From an uncultured Lachnospiraceae bacterium (GTDB taxonomy: Bacteria > Bacillota > Clostridia > Lachnospirales > Lachnospiraceae): DNA of 47,885 bases. Made by a program: the position numbers and the translations under genes. The stretch is from NCBI GenBank assembly GCA_947178145.1, contig CAMWXE010000040.1, positions 1 through 47,885 of the forward strand. Direction: 5' to 3'. How positions within the stretch are numbered: the stretch's first letter is position 1; each line of letters opens with the position of its first letter. This document shows positions 23,248 to 32,884 of this stretch, one piece after another. The notes under the pieces were generated by a model. That model searched no databases, was not told where the DNA came from, and saw only the letters and a list, made by a program, of their open reading frames with translations.

Positions 23248-25662
23248 TTATTTCTCCTGTTTGGAAACTGTTACTGCTTTCTTTTTGTTTCCGTTTCTTG
23301 TTCTTTTCATCTTGATTTCCTGTGCAAACGCCAGCGGAATCACTTCATCCATGGAGGTCACAAAACAGATCTCCATCCCCGACTTGATCTCGTTGGAAAT
23401 CTCTGCAACATCCTTCTCATTTTCCTTTGGCACCAGAACCGTCGTGATGCCCGCTGTCTTTGCCGCCAGCAGCTTTTCTTTCAGTCCGCCGATTGGAAGC
23501 ACCCTTCCCCGCAGTGTGATCTCGCCTGTCATCGCAACCTTCGCCTTGACGGGTGTCTCCGTGATTGCCGACAACACTGCCGTCGCCATGGTAATCCCCG
23601 CAGACGGTCCATCCTTGGGAACTGCCCCTTCGGGAATATGGAGATGGAAATCATTCTCCTTGAAAAATTCTGGCTCAATCTTATACTGAGGCGCAATTGA
23701 CCTGATATAGCTGATTCCAGTCATCGCGGACTCCTTCATCACGTCGCCGAGCTTTCCTGTAAGCTCAATCTCGCCCTTTCCAGGCATAATATTCACTTCA
23801 ATCTGGAGGGTATCACCGCCCACACTTGTCCATGCAAGTCCTCTGACAATACCGATATCGTCTTTCTCATTTGCCATATCCACACTGTATTTTGGCTTTC
23901 CGAGATATTTTTCCAGTCTCTGACTGTTTACTTTGATGCACTTGTCCTGTATCTGTTTTTTCGTTTTTCCGCCTCTGTCTTTTAAAATCTCCAGCGCGGC
24001 CTTTCTGCAGACTGTCCCAAGCCTTCGCTCGAGATTTCGCACGCCGGCCTCTTTCGTGTAATGGTCGATGATTCCTTTGATCGCATTGTCACTGATCGTC
24101 AGCTGCGTTTCCTTCAAACCGTTCTTCTGAAGCTGCTTCTCCCACAGATGTTCCCTTGCAATGTGGAACTTTTCATTTGCTGTGTAGCTCGTCACCTCTA
24201 TGATATCCATGCGGTCCAGCAACGGCCTTGGAATATTGCCGGCATCGTTCGCGGTCGCTATGAACAAAACTTTGGACAAGTCAATCGGCAGCTCCACATA
24301 ATGATCCCTGAAATGACAATTCTGCTCCGGGTCAAGCACTTCCAAAAGTGCAGAGGAGGTATCGCCCTTATAGTCGCTGCTGACCTTATCGATCTCGTCG
24401 AGCAGCATCAGCGGATTGCACACACCCGCCTGCTTCAAGCCATTCGCGATACGCCCTGGCATCGCCCCGACATAAGTCTTGCGATGTCCCCTGATCTCCG
24501 CCTCGTCACGCACACCGCCAAGACAGATTCTGACATACTTTTTGTTCAGCGCCTCGGCTATGGACTTTGCAATCGAAGTTTTTCCTGTTCCCGGCGGTCC
24601 CACCAGACACAGAATTGGCGCTTCTCCCTTGCTGGTCAGACATCTGACTGCCAGATACTCGACAATCCGTTCCTTTACCTTCTCCAGCCCATAATGGTCT
24701 CTCTCCAGGATTTCCTCTGCCCTGTTGATATCATTATTATCCTTCGAGGCTTTGTTCCACGGAAGTTCTAAGAGCGTCTCGATATATCCCCGCTCCACCG
24801 CGCTCTCCGAGCTCGAACCCATGATCGTCTTAAAGCGGTTGATCTCCTTTTGAATCTTTTCCTTAACTTCCGCATCGGCCTTCAGCTTTGCAAGTGCTTC
24901 CTCATAATGCTTCACATCGGAATACTGATTCTTGTCCCCCAGTTCTTCCTGTATATATTCCATCTGCTCGCGCAGAATATAATCCTTCTGGTTCTTGTCT
25001 ATTTTCTCCCGGATCTTGACTGCCAGTTGTGTGCGGATTGCCGCAATCTGCGCCTCATTCATGATCAGTGTCACCAGCTCACCGCACTGCTCGGCGATAT
25101 CCTCTACTTCTAGAATCTTCTGTTTTTGCTCATACGTAAAAGGCGTGTTAATCAGAATCTGATTCATCAGAACAGTCAGACGATTCTCCTCCTGAAAATA
25201 TTTCCCCAGGCTCTTACCAATCTTTGGATAAAATCTGACATACGTGTCAAATACTTCCTTGAGTGTGCGGGTCAGCGCCTCCTCCTCGGCCTGTTCCAAG
25301 GTACTTCCACTGTCATCAATCTCTTCATATAATGCGCTGAAATACTGACCTTCGTTATCATTCAGCTCTATGATACGCGCTCTCGCCACTGCTTCCACCA
25401 TAACTCTGTCAATACTGTTTGGAAGTTTCGTGACTTGCCTGATATTTGCTACCGTACACACTCTGTATAGACCATCCATATCCGGTGTTTCCTCCTCCGG
25501 ATCAGTCTGTGGTACAAGCAGCACCTTCTGTGTCTCATTCAGCGCCTGCTCGATTGCCTTTTTTGACATATCTCTGTTCAGATCAAAATGTATGATCATA
25601 TTGGGCACTACTGTCAATCCCCGCAGTGCCACCAAAGGTAATGCTGCTGTTATTTGCTCCAT
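23248..25662 (-). CDS. lon: ATP-dependent protease Lon
   Basis: The 804-residue protein has the N-terminal substrate-binding LAN domain (residues 8-205), a coiled-coil helical region, the AAA+ module (Walker A GPPGTGKT near 360, Walker B LMLLDEIDK, sensor block FIATANDAGNIPRPLLDRM read in pieces) and the C-terminal protease domain with the catalytic Ser in PKDGPSAG and Lys in GGLKEKLLAAK. It is a normal LonA. A hairpin separates it from clpX; engB follows directly. Confidence 0.95.
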   Translation of the reverse strand: MEQITAALPLVALRGLTVVPNMIIHFDLNRDMSKKAIEQALNETQKVLLVPQTDPEEETPDMDGLYRVCTVANIRQVTKLPNSIDRVMVEAVARARIIELNDNEGQYFSALYEEIDDSGSTLEQAEEEALTRTLKEVFDTYVRFYPKIGKSLGKYFQEENRLTVLMNQILINTPFTYEQKQKILEVEDIAEQCGELVTLIMNEAQIAAIRTQLAVKIREKIDKNQKDYILREQMEYIQEELGDKNQYSDVKHYEEALAKLKADAEVKEKIQKEINRFKTIMGSSSESAVERGYIETLLELPWNKASKDNNDINRAEEILERDHYGLEKVKERIVEYLAVRCLTSKGEAPILCLVGPPGTGKTSIAKSIAEALNKKYVRICLGGVRDEAEIRGHRKTYVGAMPGRIANGLKQAGVCNPLMLLDEIDKVSSDYKGDTSSALLEVLDPEQNCHFRDHYVELPIDLSKVLFIATANDAGNIPRPLLDRMDIIEVTSYTANEKFHIAREHLWEKQLQKNGLKETQLTISDNAIKGIIDHYTKEAGVRNLERRLGTVCRKAALEILKDRGGKTKKQIQDKCIKVNSQRLEKYLGKPKYSVDMANEKDDIGIVRGLAWTSVGGDTLQIEVNIMPGKGEIELTGKLGDVMKESAMTGISYIRSIAPQYKIEPEFFKENDFHLHIPEGAVPKDGPSAGITMATAVLSAITETPVKAKVAMTGEITLRGRVLPIGGLKEKLLAAKTAGITTVLVPKENEKDVAEISNEIKSGMEICFVTSMDEVIPLAFAQEIKMKRTRNGNKKKAVTVSKQEK

Positions 25663-25690
25663 CTGTAAAATCCTCTCCTAATCAGGCATA

Positions 25691-25719
25691 AAGCGCCACC
25701 TTTTCCATAGGCGGCGCTT
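25691..25719 (-). terminator. GC-rich hairpin between clpX and lon
   Basis: Arms AAGCGCCACC and GGCGGCGCTT (one mismatch) enclose a nine-base loop. On the minus strand only a short TTAT follows, so it may be a weak terminator or a processing/attenuation hairpin that lowers read-through into lon. Confidence 0.5.
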
Positions 25720-25736
25720 ACAATCAATCCATTTAT

Positions 25737-27005
25737 TTATCTCGCCTTTTTCTCACGCTCTGAACGCATTGCTTCGCGATGAACAACAAAAGGCTGACTT
25801 GTTCCTTCGACGGACTCCTTTGTAATCACACAGCTCTCAATCGTGTCATCGGAAGGAATCTCGTACATGATATCCATCATAATGCTCTCCATGATAGAAC
25901 GCAAACCTCTGGCTCCTGTCTTTCTCTCCAGCGCTTTCTCTGCAATTGCCTCAATCGCATCTGGCTCAAAGGCAAGCTTCACATTATCAAACTCGAACAG
26001 CTTCTGATACTGCTTGATCAAAGCACTCTTTGGCTCTCTAAGAATTCTCACAAGAGCTTCTTTGTCAAGTCCCTCCAACGATACATTGATCGGAACTCTG
26101 CCCACAAACTCAGGAATAAGACCATATTTCGTCAAATCCTGCGGTGTTACTTCCTTAAATACAGCTCCCAGATCCCGCGTCGTCTTCTCAGCAATATCTT
26201 TGTTAAATCCTATAGACTTGCGGTCAAGTCTGTTCTCCACAATCTTGTCAAGTCCATCAAAAGCACCACCGCAGATGAACAAAATATTGGTCGTGTCAAT
26301 CTGTATCAGCTCCTGATGAGGATGCTTCCTTCCTCCCTGTGGAGGAACACTCGCCACTGTACCCTCAACAATCTTTAATAGCGCCTGCTGCACTCCCTCA
26401 CCAGATACATCCCTGGTGATCGAAACATTTTCACTTTTCTTGGTAATCTTGTCAATCTCATCAATATAGATAATCCCATATTGAGCCCTCTCAATATCAT
26501 AATCAGCTGCCTGAATAAGCTTTAAAAGGATATTCTCAACATCCTCACCCACATAACCTGCCTCTGTGAGTGTCGTCGCATCTGCGATCGCAAAAGGAAC
26601 ATTGATGATTTTGGCAAGTGTCTGTGCCAGATATGTTTTTCCAGAACCAGTCGGACCAATCATAATGATATTACTCTTCTGAAGCTCCACGTCCAAATCT
26701 TTCTCAGCCATGACACGTTTATAGTGATTGTATACCGCCACCGATAATACTTTCTTAGCCTCTTCCTGTCCAATTACGTAATCATCAAGAAACTCTTTGA
26801 TCTCTGCAGGCTTTAAGAGGTTAATTTCGAAGCCGCCTTCAATCTGCTCCTCCTCATATTCCTCCTCAATAATGTCTGCACAGATATCTACACACTCGTC
26901 ACAGATATAAACACCGGATGGACCTGCTATCAGTTTTCTTACCTGATCCTGTGTTTTATTGCAGAAAGAACATCTTACCCTTCCCTCAGTGCTTTTTCCA
27001 GCCAT
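25737..27005 (-). CDS. clpX: ClpXP unfoldase subunit ClpX
   Basis: The 422-residue AAA+ unfoldase feeds substrates to ClpP. The N-terminal C4 zinc domain ([18 protein letters not shown]) is followed by Walker A GPTGSGKT, Walker [10 protein letters not shown], the pore loop region (GYVGEDVE) and the IGF loop (KSIGFN) that docks on ClpP. GGGAG seven bases upstream supports the ATG at 27005 rather than 27026. It lies 55 bases after clpP. Confidence 0.95.
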   Translation of the reverse strand: MAGKSTEGRVRCSFCNKTQDQVRKLIAGPSGVYICDECVDICADIIEEEYEEEQIEGGFEINLLKPAEIKEFLDDYVIGQEEAKKVLSVAVYNHYKRVMAEKDLDVELQKSNIIMIGPTGSGKTYLAQTLAKIINVPFAIADATTLTEAGYVGEDVENILLKLIQAADYDIERAQYGIIYIDEIDKITKKSENVSITRDVSGEGVQQALLKIVEGTVASVPPQGGRKHPHQELIQIDTTNILFICGGAFDGLDKIVENRLDRKSIGFNKDIAEKTTRDLGAVFKEVTPQDLTKYGLIPEFVGRVPINVSLEGLDKEALVRILREPKSALIKQYQKLFEFDNVKLAFEPDAIEAIAEKALERKTGARGLRSIMESIMMDIMYEIPSDDTIESCVITKESVEGTSQPFVVHREAMRSEREKKAR

Positions 27006-27060
27006 CCTTTTTCTCCCTTTACTCATAATTCAATCATTCTTAAAAAAATAAACATAATAA

Positions 27061-27669
27061 TTAGTTCTCTTTGTCCTCTGTCGCGTCTGCTCTGTCAGTG
27101 ATCACCTTGTCAATCAATCCATACTGCATCGCTTCCTCAGCCGACTTCCAGTTGTCGCGCTCGGTATCCGCTGCGATCACCTCATACGGCTGTCCGCAAT
27201 TCTCTGCCAAAATACTGTTTAACTTCTGCTTGGTGCGCAGGATATGTTTTGCTGCAATCTCGATCTCCGTCGCCTGTCCCTGTGCCCCGCCAAGCGGCTG
27301 GTGAATCATAATCTCTGCGTTGGGAAGCGCAAGTCTCTTGCCTTTTGTGCCGCCTGCAAGCAAAAATGCGCCCATGCTGGCCGCCATTCCAATACAGATT
27401 GTAGATACGTCACACTTGATATATCGCATCGTATCATAGATTGCCATTCCTGCTGTGACAGAACCTCCCGGACTATTGATATAGAGCTGGATATCTTTCT
27501 CTGGATCCTCCGCCTCCAAAAACAACAACTGTGCTACTGTAAGACTCGCTGTCACCTCGTTTACTTCCTCGCCCAAAAATATAATGCGCTCCTTCAAAAG
27601 TCTCGAATAGATATCGTATGAACGCTCTCCGCGGCTTGTTTGTTCAATGACATATGGTACTAAACTCAT
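27061..27669 (-). CDS. clpP: ATP-dependent Clp protease proteolytic subunit
   Basis: The 202-residue serine protease has the catalytic Ser in [12 protein letters not shown] (about residue 98), His in IMIHQPLGG (about 123) and an Asp in AADTERDNW (about 172). It assembles into the tetradecamer that works with ClpX, encoded next. ATCGGAGGTAAATCCC precedes the ATG. A good promoter lies upstream and overlaps a 17-base perfect palindrome. Confidence 0.95.
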   Translation of the reverse strand: MSLVPYVIEQTSRGERSYDIYSRLLKERIIFLGEEVNEVTASLTVAQLLFLEAEDPEKDIQLYINSPGGSVTAGMAIYDTMRYIKCDVSTICIGMAASMGAFLLAGGTKGKRLALPNAEIMIHQPLGGAQGQATEIEIAAKHILRTKQKLNSILAENCGQPYEVIAADTERDNWKSAEEAMQYGLIDKVITDRADATEDKEN

Positions 27670-27724
27670 GGGATTTACCTCCGATTTGCATACTAAACAT
27701 TAATAATAGAATTTATTTAGATTC

Positions 27725-27753
27725 AGTATAACGCAAGTATAATAATTGTGCAA
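27725..27753 (-). promoter_or_regulatory. Promoter of the clpP-clpX unit
   Basis: On the minus strand TTGCAC (27753-27748) and TATACT (27730-27725) are 17 bases apart, about 55 bases before the clpP ATG. The -35 end lies within the palindrome at 27735-27777. Confidence 0.6.
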
Positions 27754-27777
27754 ATCATTCGCACAATTATTATACTT
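27735..27777. promoter_or_regulatory. 17-base perfect palindrome between tig and clpP
   Basis: AAGTATAATAATTGTGC at 27735-27751 and its exact complement at 27761-27777 enclose nine bases. A T-run follows only on the plus strand, where no gene ends. On the minus strand it could still end tig transcripts, or serve as an operator over the clpP -35 region. Confidence 0.6.
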
Positions 27778-27797
27778 TTTTAATATATTGACCGTAT

Positions 27798-29084
27798 TTA
27801 TTTTTCTACTGCATTTTCCATTAAGAAATCTATTGCTTTCCTGACACAGATGTCTTCCCTGATTGCTTTCTGCTCAAACTCACTAATCATCTCTGTGAGC
27901 TTATCCACTTCCATCTGGTACGCCTCTGCCATTTTGGTAACTTCAGCCGCAAACTCCTCTTCACTTACCTCTATGTTTTCAGCCTTCGCCACTGCCTCAA
28001 GCACTAACCTTGACTTGATTCTCTGCTCAGCCTGCGGCTTGAGCTGCTCTAAGAGAGCCTCCTTCGTAAGTCCTGTAAACTGGAAGTACTGGTCAATCGA
28101 GATCCCCTGCATCTGAATCCTCTGCGCAAAATCATCTGCCATCTGACGCTGCTGTGTTGCAAGCATTGCATCAGGAATATCCATCTGTGCATCCTCGATG
28201 ATTGCCTCGATCACTTTCTCTTCTTTTGCAGACTTTGCCTCTTCTTCCTTCGTCTCTGTCAGGTTCTTCTTCACATCTTCTCTGTACTCTGCCAAAGTCT
28301 CAAACTCAGATACCTCGCTTGCAAACTCATCGTCAAGCTCCGGAAGCTCCTTCTCCTTAATCTCCCTGATTGTGCACTTAAATACAGCCGACTTTCCTGC
28401 AAGTTCAGCCGACTGATAGTCTTCTGGAAAAGTCACATTTATTTCTATTTCCTTATCAATCTCAGCGCCAATCAACTGCTCTTCGAAGCCAGGGATAAAT
28501 GTATTGGAACCGATGGTCAGTGGATAGTTCTCTCCCTTTCCGCCGTCAAAAGCCTCTCCATCAACAAAGCCTTCAAAATCAAGTACTGTCATGTCGCCAT
28601 CCTTGACAGCTCTGTCCTCGACAGAAATTGTTCTTGCGTTGTTCTCCCTCTCCCTGTCGATTGCCGCATCAATCTCCTCGTCGGTAACTGTTGTGTCTGC
28701 CTTCTCAACCTCGACACCTTTATACTTGCCAAGTGTCACCTCTGGCTTCAATGCCACTTCCGCCGTAAAAATGAAAGGCTTTCCTGCCTCTGCCTGCACA
28801 ATATCAATCGTGGGGTGTGACACAATCTCCTCTGTGCACTCGTCCACAGCCTTAGCGTAAGCGGACGGAATGACAATATTTGCAGCATCCTCAAAAAAGA
28901 TTTCCTTGCCATACATCTGTTCTACCATCTTGCGAGGAACCTTACCCTTACGGAAACCTGGAACACTCAACTTTTTCTTACTTTTCTGATAAGCCTTCTC
29001 AATTGCCTGCTCAAAATCCTCTGCCGACGCTTCTATTGTAAGCTTAGCCATATTTCTTTCTAATTTTTCCACCTGTAAACTCAT
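27798..29084 (-). CDS. tig: Trigger factor chaperone
   Basis: The 428-residue ribosome-bound chaperone has the N-terminal ribosome-docking domain with GFRKGKVPRKMVEQMYG near residue 43, the FKBP-like prolyl isomerase domain (residues about 150-235, VLDFEGFVDGEAFDGGKGE) and the helical C-terminal cradle. I start it at MSLQVEKLE (29084), the usual family start; AAGGAGG is 11 bases upstream, and a second ATG nine bases earlier is possible. It precedes clpP-clpX, the standard order. Two 12-base direct repeats sit just before the ribosome site. Confidence 0.94.
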   Translation of the reverse strand: MSLQVEKLERNMAKLTIEASAEDFEQAIEKAYQKSKKKLSVPGFRKGKVPRKMVEQMYGKEIFFEDAANIVIPSAYAKAVDECTEEIVSHPTIDIVQAEAGKPFIFTAEVALKPEVTLGKYKGVEVEKADTTVTDEEIDAAIDRERENNARTISVEDRAVKDGDMTVLDFEGFVDGEAFDGGKGENYPLTIGSNTFIPGFEEQLIGAEIDKEIEINVTFPEDYQSAELAGKSAVFKCTIREIKEKELPELDDEFASEVSEFETLAEYREDVKKNLTETKEEEAKSAKEEKVIEAIIEDAQMDIPDAMLATQQRQMADDFAQRIQMQGISIDQYFQFTGLTKEALLEQLKPQAEQRIKSRLVLEAVAKAENIEVSEEEFAAEVTKMAEAYQMEVDKLTEMISEFEQKAIREDICVRKAIDFLMENAVEK

Positions 29085-29189
29085 TTGTTTCATTTCCTCC
29101 TTGCATATCATGCATGCATATCATGCAATTATGTCTGCTATGAATATATTTTATCTATTTTAGCATACGAGCCGCAGTACGCGAAGTAT

Positions 29190-29231
29190 GGCACTGCTTC
29201 CCACTGCTTTGGTACCGTTCGGAACAGTAAC
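29190..29231 (-). repeat. Partial copy D of the dispersed element
   Basis: Read on the minus strand from 29231, GTTACTGTTC... then CCAAAGCAGTGGGAA matches the first 42 bases of copy A (GTTACTTTTC..., CCAAAGTAGTGGGAA). The remaining 100 bases and the GTAAC end are missing. The rest of the 29085-29355 gap, the tig leader, shows no gene. Confidence 0.5.
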
Positions 29232-29355
29232 AACCCGTACACTGTCATTTGTAACAGTTCCTTATTATACAAAACAGTTACAGTCATTTTAAGATTATAT
29301 CATAGGCGTCGTAAAAATAAAAGAAAAATTTTTAAAATCGGTAAGATAAATCAGA

Positions 29356-29389
29356 AAAAATGGGATGCAGCATCAAAACCGCATCCCAT
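29356..29389 (-). terminator. Terminator of the SASP gene
   Basis: Nine-base perfect arms ATGGGATGC (29360-29368) and GCATCCCAT (29381-29389), followed on the minus strand by TTTTTT, lie just after the SASP stop codon. Confidence 0.85.
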
Positions 29390-29408
29390 TCTATCCTTTG
29401 GCTCTGTC

Positions 29409-29615
29409 TTATTTGTTTAAAGACTCCTCATAGCTCTTTACCATTCTTCTGACCATCTCGCCGCCGATGCTTCCTGCCTCGCGTGATGTGAGGTCACCGT
29501 TATAGCCTTCCTTTAAGTTAACACCAAGCTCTGATGCTACCTCAGTCTTAAAACGGTCCATTGCTGCCTTTGCCTCTGGAACTTCTACTCTGTTTGATCT
29601 ACTCTGTGTTGACAT
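29409..29615 (-). CDS. Alpha/beta-type small acid-soluble spore protein
   Basis: The 68-residue protein shows the family core: KTEVASELGV with the GPR protease cleavage region, then the block GGEMVRRMVKSYEESL near the C-terminus. Such proteins coat spore DNA and protect it from UV and heat, and are degraded by the Gpr protease on germination. CGGAGGT lies nine bases before the ATG. A sigma-G-like promoter upstream and a terminator downstream make it a single-gene, forespore-specific unit. It shows that the organism descends from, or is, a spore former. Confidence 0.95.
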   Translation of the reverse strand: MSTQSRSNRVEVPEAKAAMDRFKTEVASELGVNLKEGYNGDLTSREAGSIGGEMVRRMVKSYEESLNK

Positions 29616-29697
29616 AATTTTTTACCTCCGTTAATCAATTTTTGCTCTCTACACAAATCTATTTTCAAAGACAAGCTTTTGTCGCTTATCTTAATCC

Positions 29698-29727
29698 TAG
29701 TATTAACGGAGTAAAAAGTTTTATGAA
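29698..29727 (-). promoter_or_regulatory. Sigma-G-like promoter of the SASP gene
   Basis: On the minus strand TTCATA (29727-29722) and AATACTA (29704-29698) are 17 bases apart. The -10 end matches the ATACTA core of forespore sigma-G promoters, as expected for a SASP gene. Confidence 0.55.
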
Positions 29728-29765
29728 TGGTATATTTTTACTAAACTGTAATTTTATATCAGTTG

Positions 29766-30857
29766 TTATTTAGCGATTCCTTTGAAATTTCGATAAATAC
29801 GCATAAATACACGAATAATATCTGGATCAAAGATACTTCCCGCATTCTCCTGCATATAAGTCAGTGTCTGCTCAAGCGAAATTGGTTTCTTGTATCGCCT
29901 TTCTCCAATCATGGCGTCAAACACATCCACCACCTTTACAATGCGTGCAGCAAGTGGTATCTCATTGCCCTGCAAACCTTTCGGATAGCCGGAACCATCC
30001 CAGCACTCATGATGATACCAGGCAATATCAATTGCCATATCAATAAAGTCATTTGTCTCAACGCCCTCGTAGATATCCATCAGCGTTTTTGCGCCAAGTT
30101 CTGCATGTGTACACATGATTTTGCGCTCCTCCTCATCCAGGGGCGCATTCTTGAGCAGAATCCGATCCGGAATCATAAGTTTACCAATATCGTGAAGTCC
30201 TGCACTGGACTCGATCGTATCAATAAAATCATCTGTCACTTCGTCCTCAAATTTCGGCGAAAGCTGCATTCCCTCTGCAAGAATCCTACTGTTGTACAAT
30301 ATATTTTTATAGTGCGAATCCGATACATTTTCCTTGCTCTCCACAAGTCTTGCAAGCGCCGTCATAACATTTTTCTGCTCGATTCTAAACTTTTCCATCT
30401 GACGCGCCACCACAAGATTCAGCTGTCTGTTATTCTCTTCCAGGTCCCTCTGCATTGTGTATATTTTAAGATGTGTGGAAATGCGCATCTCCACTTCCGT
30501 CTGATCAAAAGGCTTGGGAATATAATCAACTGCGCCCAACGCAAATCCTTTGCTGAGATCCGAAGCCGTATCCATCGCTGATATAAAAATAACAGGAATC
30601 TCCTTTGTATACGGATCATTTTTCAACATAGAACAGAACATGAATCCGTCAATCTCGGGCATAGAAATATCTGACAAAATTACCCTCGGCAAAACTTCAC
30701 TGTCCTCGATAATCTTTAGTGCTTCCTTCACACTCTGCGCCAGCAATGCCTGATATCCCATATTTTTAATAATTTCCTCAAGAATGATCAGATTTACTTC
30801 AACATCATCAACTATGAGTATTTTGATTTCATTATTACTTTGTGATGTTCTATCCAT
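29766..30857 (-). CDS. Response regulator with HD-GYP phosphodiesterase domain
   Basis: The 363-residue protein has a complete receiver (acidic DD near residues 17-18, phospho-acceptor Asp63 in LSDISMP, Lys in PKPF), a coiled-coil linker (about 130-165) and an HD-GYP domain with H222-D223 in AGLHDIGK and HHECWDGSGYP near 282-292. HD-GYP enzymes with both signatures hydrolyse cyclic-di-GMP. GGAAAG before the ATG at 30857 supports this start. It is the last gene of the che-like operon, 16 bases after the kinase, so the kinase is its probable phosphodonor and cyclic-di-GMP breakdown the probable output. Confidence 0.9.
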   Translation of the reverse strand: MDRTSQSNNEIKILIVDDVEVNLIILEEIIKNMGYQALLAQSVKEALKIIEDSEVLPRVILSDISMPEIDGFMFCSMLKNDPYTKEIPVIFISAMDTASDLSKGFALGAVDYIPKPFDQTEVEMRISTHLKIYTMQRDLEENNRQLNLVVARQMEKFRIEQKNVMTALARLVESKENVSDSHYKNILYNSRILAEGMQLSPKFEDEVTDDFIDTIESSAGLHDIGKLMIPDRILLKNAPLDEEERKIMCTHAELGAKTLMDIYEGVETNDFIDMAIDIAWYHHECWDGSGYPKGLQGNEIPLAARIVKVVDVFDAMIGERRYKKPISLEQTLTYMQENAGSIFDPDIIRVFMRIYRNFKGIAK

Positions 30858-30873
30858 AATCTTTCCAACCCTT

Positions 30874-32334
30874 CTATAGCTCAAACCCTTCTATCTCAAG
30901 TGACAGCTGTTCCTTTACCTTCTGTGCGTAGTCCCTTGCCTTGTCACAGTCAGACTTTCTGATTGCCATCTCCATCCGAAATGCCAGACGCTGCAGATCC
31001 TTCGACCCTCCGCTGAGCAGCTGTTTTAACATGGTTGCGAAACTCTCAGCCTTTTGCCAGTTCTCCATATCCATGCTGATATTCAATTTTTCAAAATATT
31101 TCTTTAATTCTCTGATGTTAATATCACTTCCGAGCTCATACATCAGATCCTGCTCACCGGCCATTTTATGATAGTTGTTTGAGTACTTCCATTTTCTAAT
31201 AGAAGTCTCCTGTTCTGCGCCATCCTGTGCCTGTTCGATTTTCAGCCTTATTGTAAAAGAAAACGTTGAGCCTTTTCCCTTCTCGCCATCTGCCCACACT
31301 TTACCATGCATCATGGTTACAAGCTCCTTTGTGATGGCCAATCCAAGTCCGGTTCCGCCGAACTTTCTCGTAATGGATGCATCCGCCTGGGAAAAGCTCT
31401 TAAACAGCTTATCTTTATCCTCCGGCGAAAGTCCGATACCCGTATCTACCACCATAAAAAACAGCTCGACTTCATCATTAATCCTTGTATTGAGCGATAT
31501 CTCGACGCCAACATACCCCTGTTCTGTAAATTTTACTGCGTTTGACACCAAGTTATTTAATATCTGTGTCAGGCGCAGCTCATCCCCAATCACTTTGTCA
31601 GGAATCTCCTGCGCAACATTGAGCGTGAACCGGAGTCCCTTCCTCATCGTAAGCATATTAAACATTTTTTCCATTTTGGATATAAAATCATAAAAGGAAA
31701 AGGGCTTTTCATCTATCTGAAATTTGCCTGCCTCAAGCTTTGAGAAATCAAGAATATTATTGATGATACCCTCCATGGTTGAACAGCAGTCAAGAATCAT
31801 CTTCAGATAATTCGCTTTCTGAAAATCCTGCTCCTGTTCTATCATGATCTCTGCATGGCCCTTAATCCCGTTTACAGGCGTGCGCAACTCATGTGTGACA
31901 TTCGCCACAAAAGCATCCCGCGCCTTCATGGACTCCTGCATCTGTATTGTGGTCTCCTCCACTTTCGCGATACTTTCCTTGTACCGCGTCATATCCACAG
32001 CAGTACAGACAATCACCTCCACACCATCAAAGACTCTTGATACCACTTTGATCTCTACCGGAAAGCAAGTTCTGTTTTTACGATATAATACGGTCTCGAT
32101 TACTTCTGTATCCTTATACTCATCGACCAGCTCAATATGATTGTCTGCGATGTGGAAAACATTCTGAATAAGCTCACCAATATATACGCCAATAAGCTCA
32201 CCTGCACTGTAGCCTGTGAGCTCTAAAAGCCTGTCATTACAATAGTCAATACATCCTTGGGAATCATACTTGATGATACACTCCTGACTGTGATTCAAAA
32301 TAAAATAAAAAAATTCTTCTTGATTTTTTTGCAT
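30874..32334 (-). CDS. PAS-domain soluble histidine kinase with Hpt-like tail
   Basis: The 486-residue protein has no membrane helix. A PAS domain (residues about 8-118) leads into a HisKA domain with His148 in VTHELRTPVNG, a HATPase domain (N box QILNNLVSNAVKF, G1 DTGIGL, G2 GGTGLGLAI; about 255-370) and an alpha-helical C-terminal region (about 405-486). The last part aligns by eye to Hpt domains (ESFATMLKQL...LAFRMEMAI) but Thr replaces the phosphorylated His. Its ATG follows the cheW stop with no gap, implying coupling to CheW. It stands where a CheA kinase would be expected. Confidence 0.88.
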   Translation of the reverse strand: MQKNQEEFFYFILNHSQECIIKYDSQGCIDYCNDRLLELTGYSAGELIGVYIGELIQNVFHIADNHIELVDEYKDTEVIETVLYRKNRTCFPVEIKVVSRVFDGVEVIVCTAVDMTRYKESIAKVEETTIQMQESMKARDAFVANVTHELRTPVNGIKGHAEIMIEQEQDFQKANYLKMILDCCSTMEGIINNILDFSKLEAGKFQIDEKPFSFYDFISKMEKMFNMLTMRKGLRFTLNVAQEIPDKVIGDELRLTQILNNLVSNAVKFTEQGYVGVEISLNTRINDEVELFFMVVDTGIGLSPEDKDKLFKSFSQADASITRKFGGTGLGLAITKELVTMMHGKVWADGEKGKGSTFSFTIRLKIEQAQDGAEQETSIRKWKYSNNYHKMAGEQDLMYELGSDINIRELKKYFEKLNISMDMENWQKAESFATMLKQLLSGGSKDLQRLAFRMEMAIRKSDCDKARDYAQKVKEQLSLEIEGFEL

Positions 32335-32850
32335 TTATTCTTCCTCTTCCTCGTCCTGCTTCTCCGTAAAATCAAGTGACTCATCGCTCAGCAGTTTGAC
32401 AGGATCCAACAAAAGTTTGACACTTTCGCCTATTTTTCCAATTCCACGAATAAATTTTGCCTGCGCATTGGCCTTGGACACATTGGGCGGCGGCAAAATG
32501 TCTTCTTCCTCAATCGATACTACTTCGGATATTGTCTCGACGATCAATCCTACCGTAACGCCCTGTACATCCACAACAATAATACAGGTGCGGTCATTGT
32601 ATTCAAAAGGTGTCTTTCCGAATCGGTCCGCCACATCGATAACTGGTATGATCTTGCCCCTTAAGTTGATCAATCCTTTGATAAAATGTTCCACCTCTGG
32701 AATAGGTGCAATCGTCTGCATCTGTATGATTTCGTTTACATACTTAAGCTCTATACCAAACACGTCGCTTCCGATGCAAAAAGTCATATACTTTCCCTGA
32801 CGGGTATCCTCCTGCTCCACAGCCTCAAGCACTTCTGTTTTTTCTTCCAT
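32335..32850 (-). CDS. cheW: CheW-type adaptor protein
   Basis: The 171-residue protein is a single CheW domain: YMTFCIGSDVFGIELKYVNEI, read as TFCIGSDVFGIELKYV, then IPEVEHFIKGLINLRGKIIP in parts, ending in a Glu-rich tail. CheW normally bridges chemoreceptors and CheA through its paired beta-barrels. Neither partner is encoded here; the next gene, joined stop to start, is a PAS histidine kinase. CheW may recruit a distant receptor array or bind the kinase directly. Confidence 0.9.
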   Translation of the reverse strand: MEEKTEVLEAVEQEDTRQGKYMTFCIGSDVFGIELKYVNEIIQMQTIAPIPEVEHFIKGLINLRGKIIPVIDVADRFGKTPFEYNDRTCIIVVDVQGVTVGLIVETISEVVSIEEEDILPPPNVSKANAQAKFIRGIGKIGESVKLLLDPVKLLSDESLDFTEKQDEEEEE

Positions 32851-32884
32851 GCAAAATTATCCCCCTTATCTCTTTCAATCAACA

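Noticed and set aside
24061..24771. 236-codon plus-strand ORF opposite lon
   Set aside because: It is antisense to the conserved AAA+ domain of Lon, and its length reflects codon bias of the true gene.
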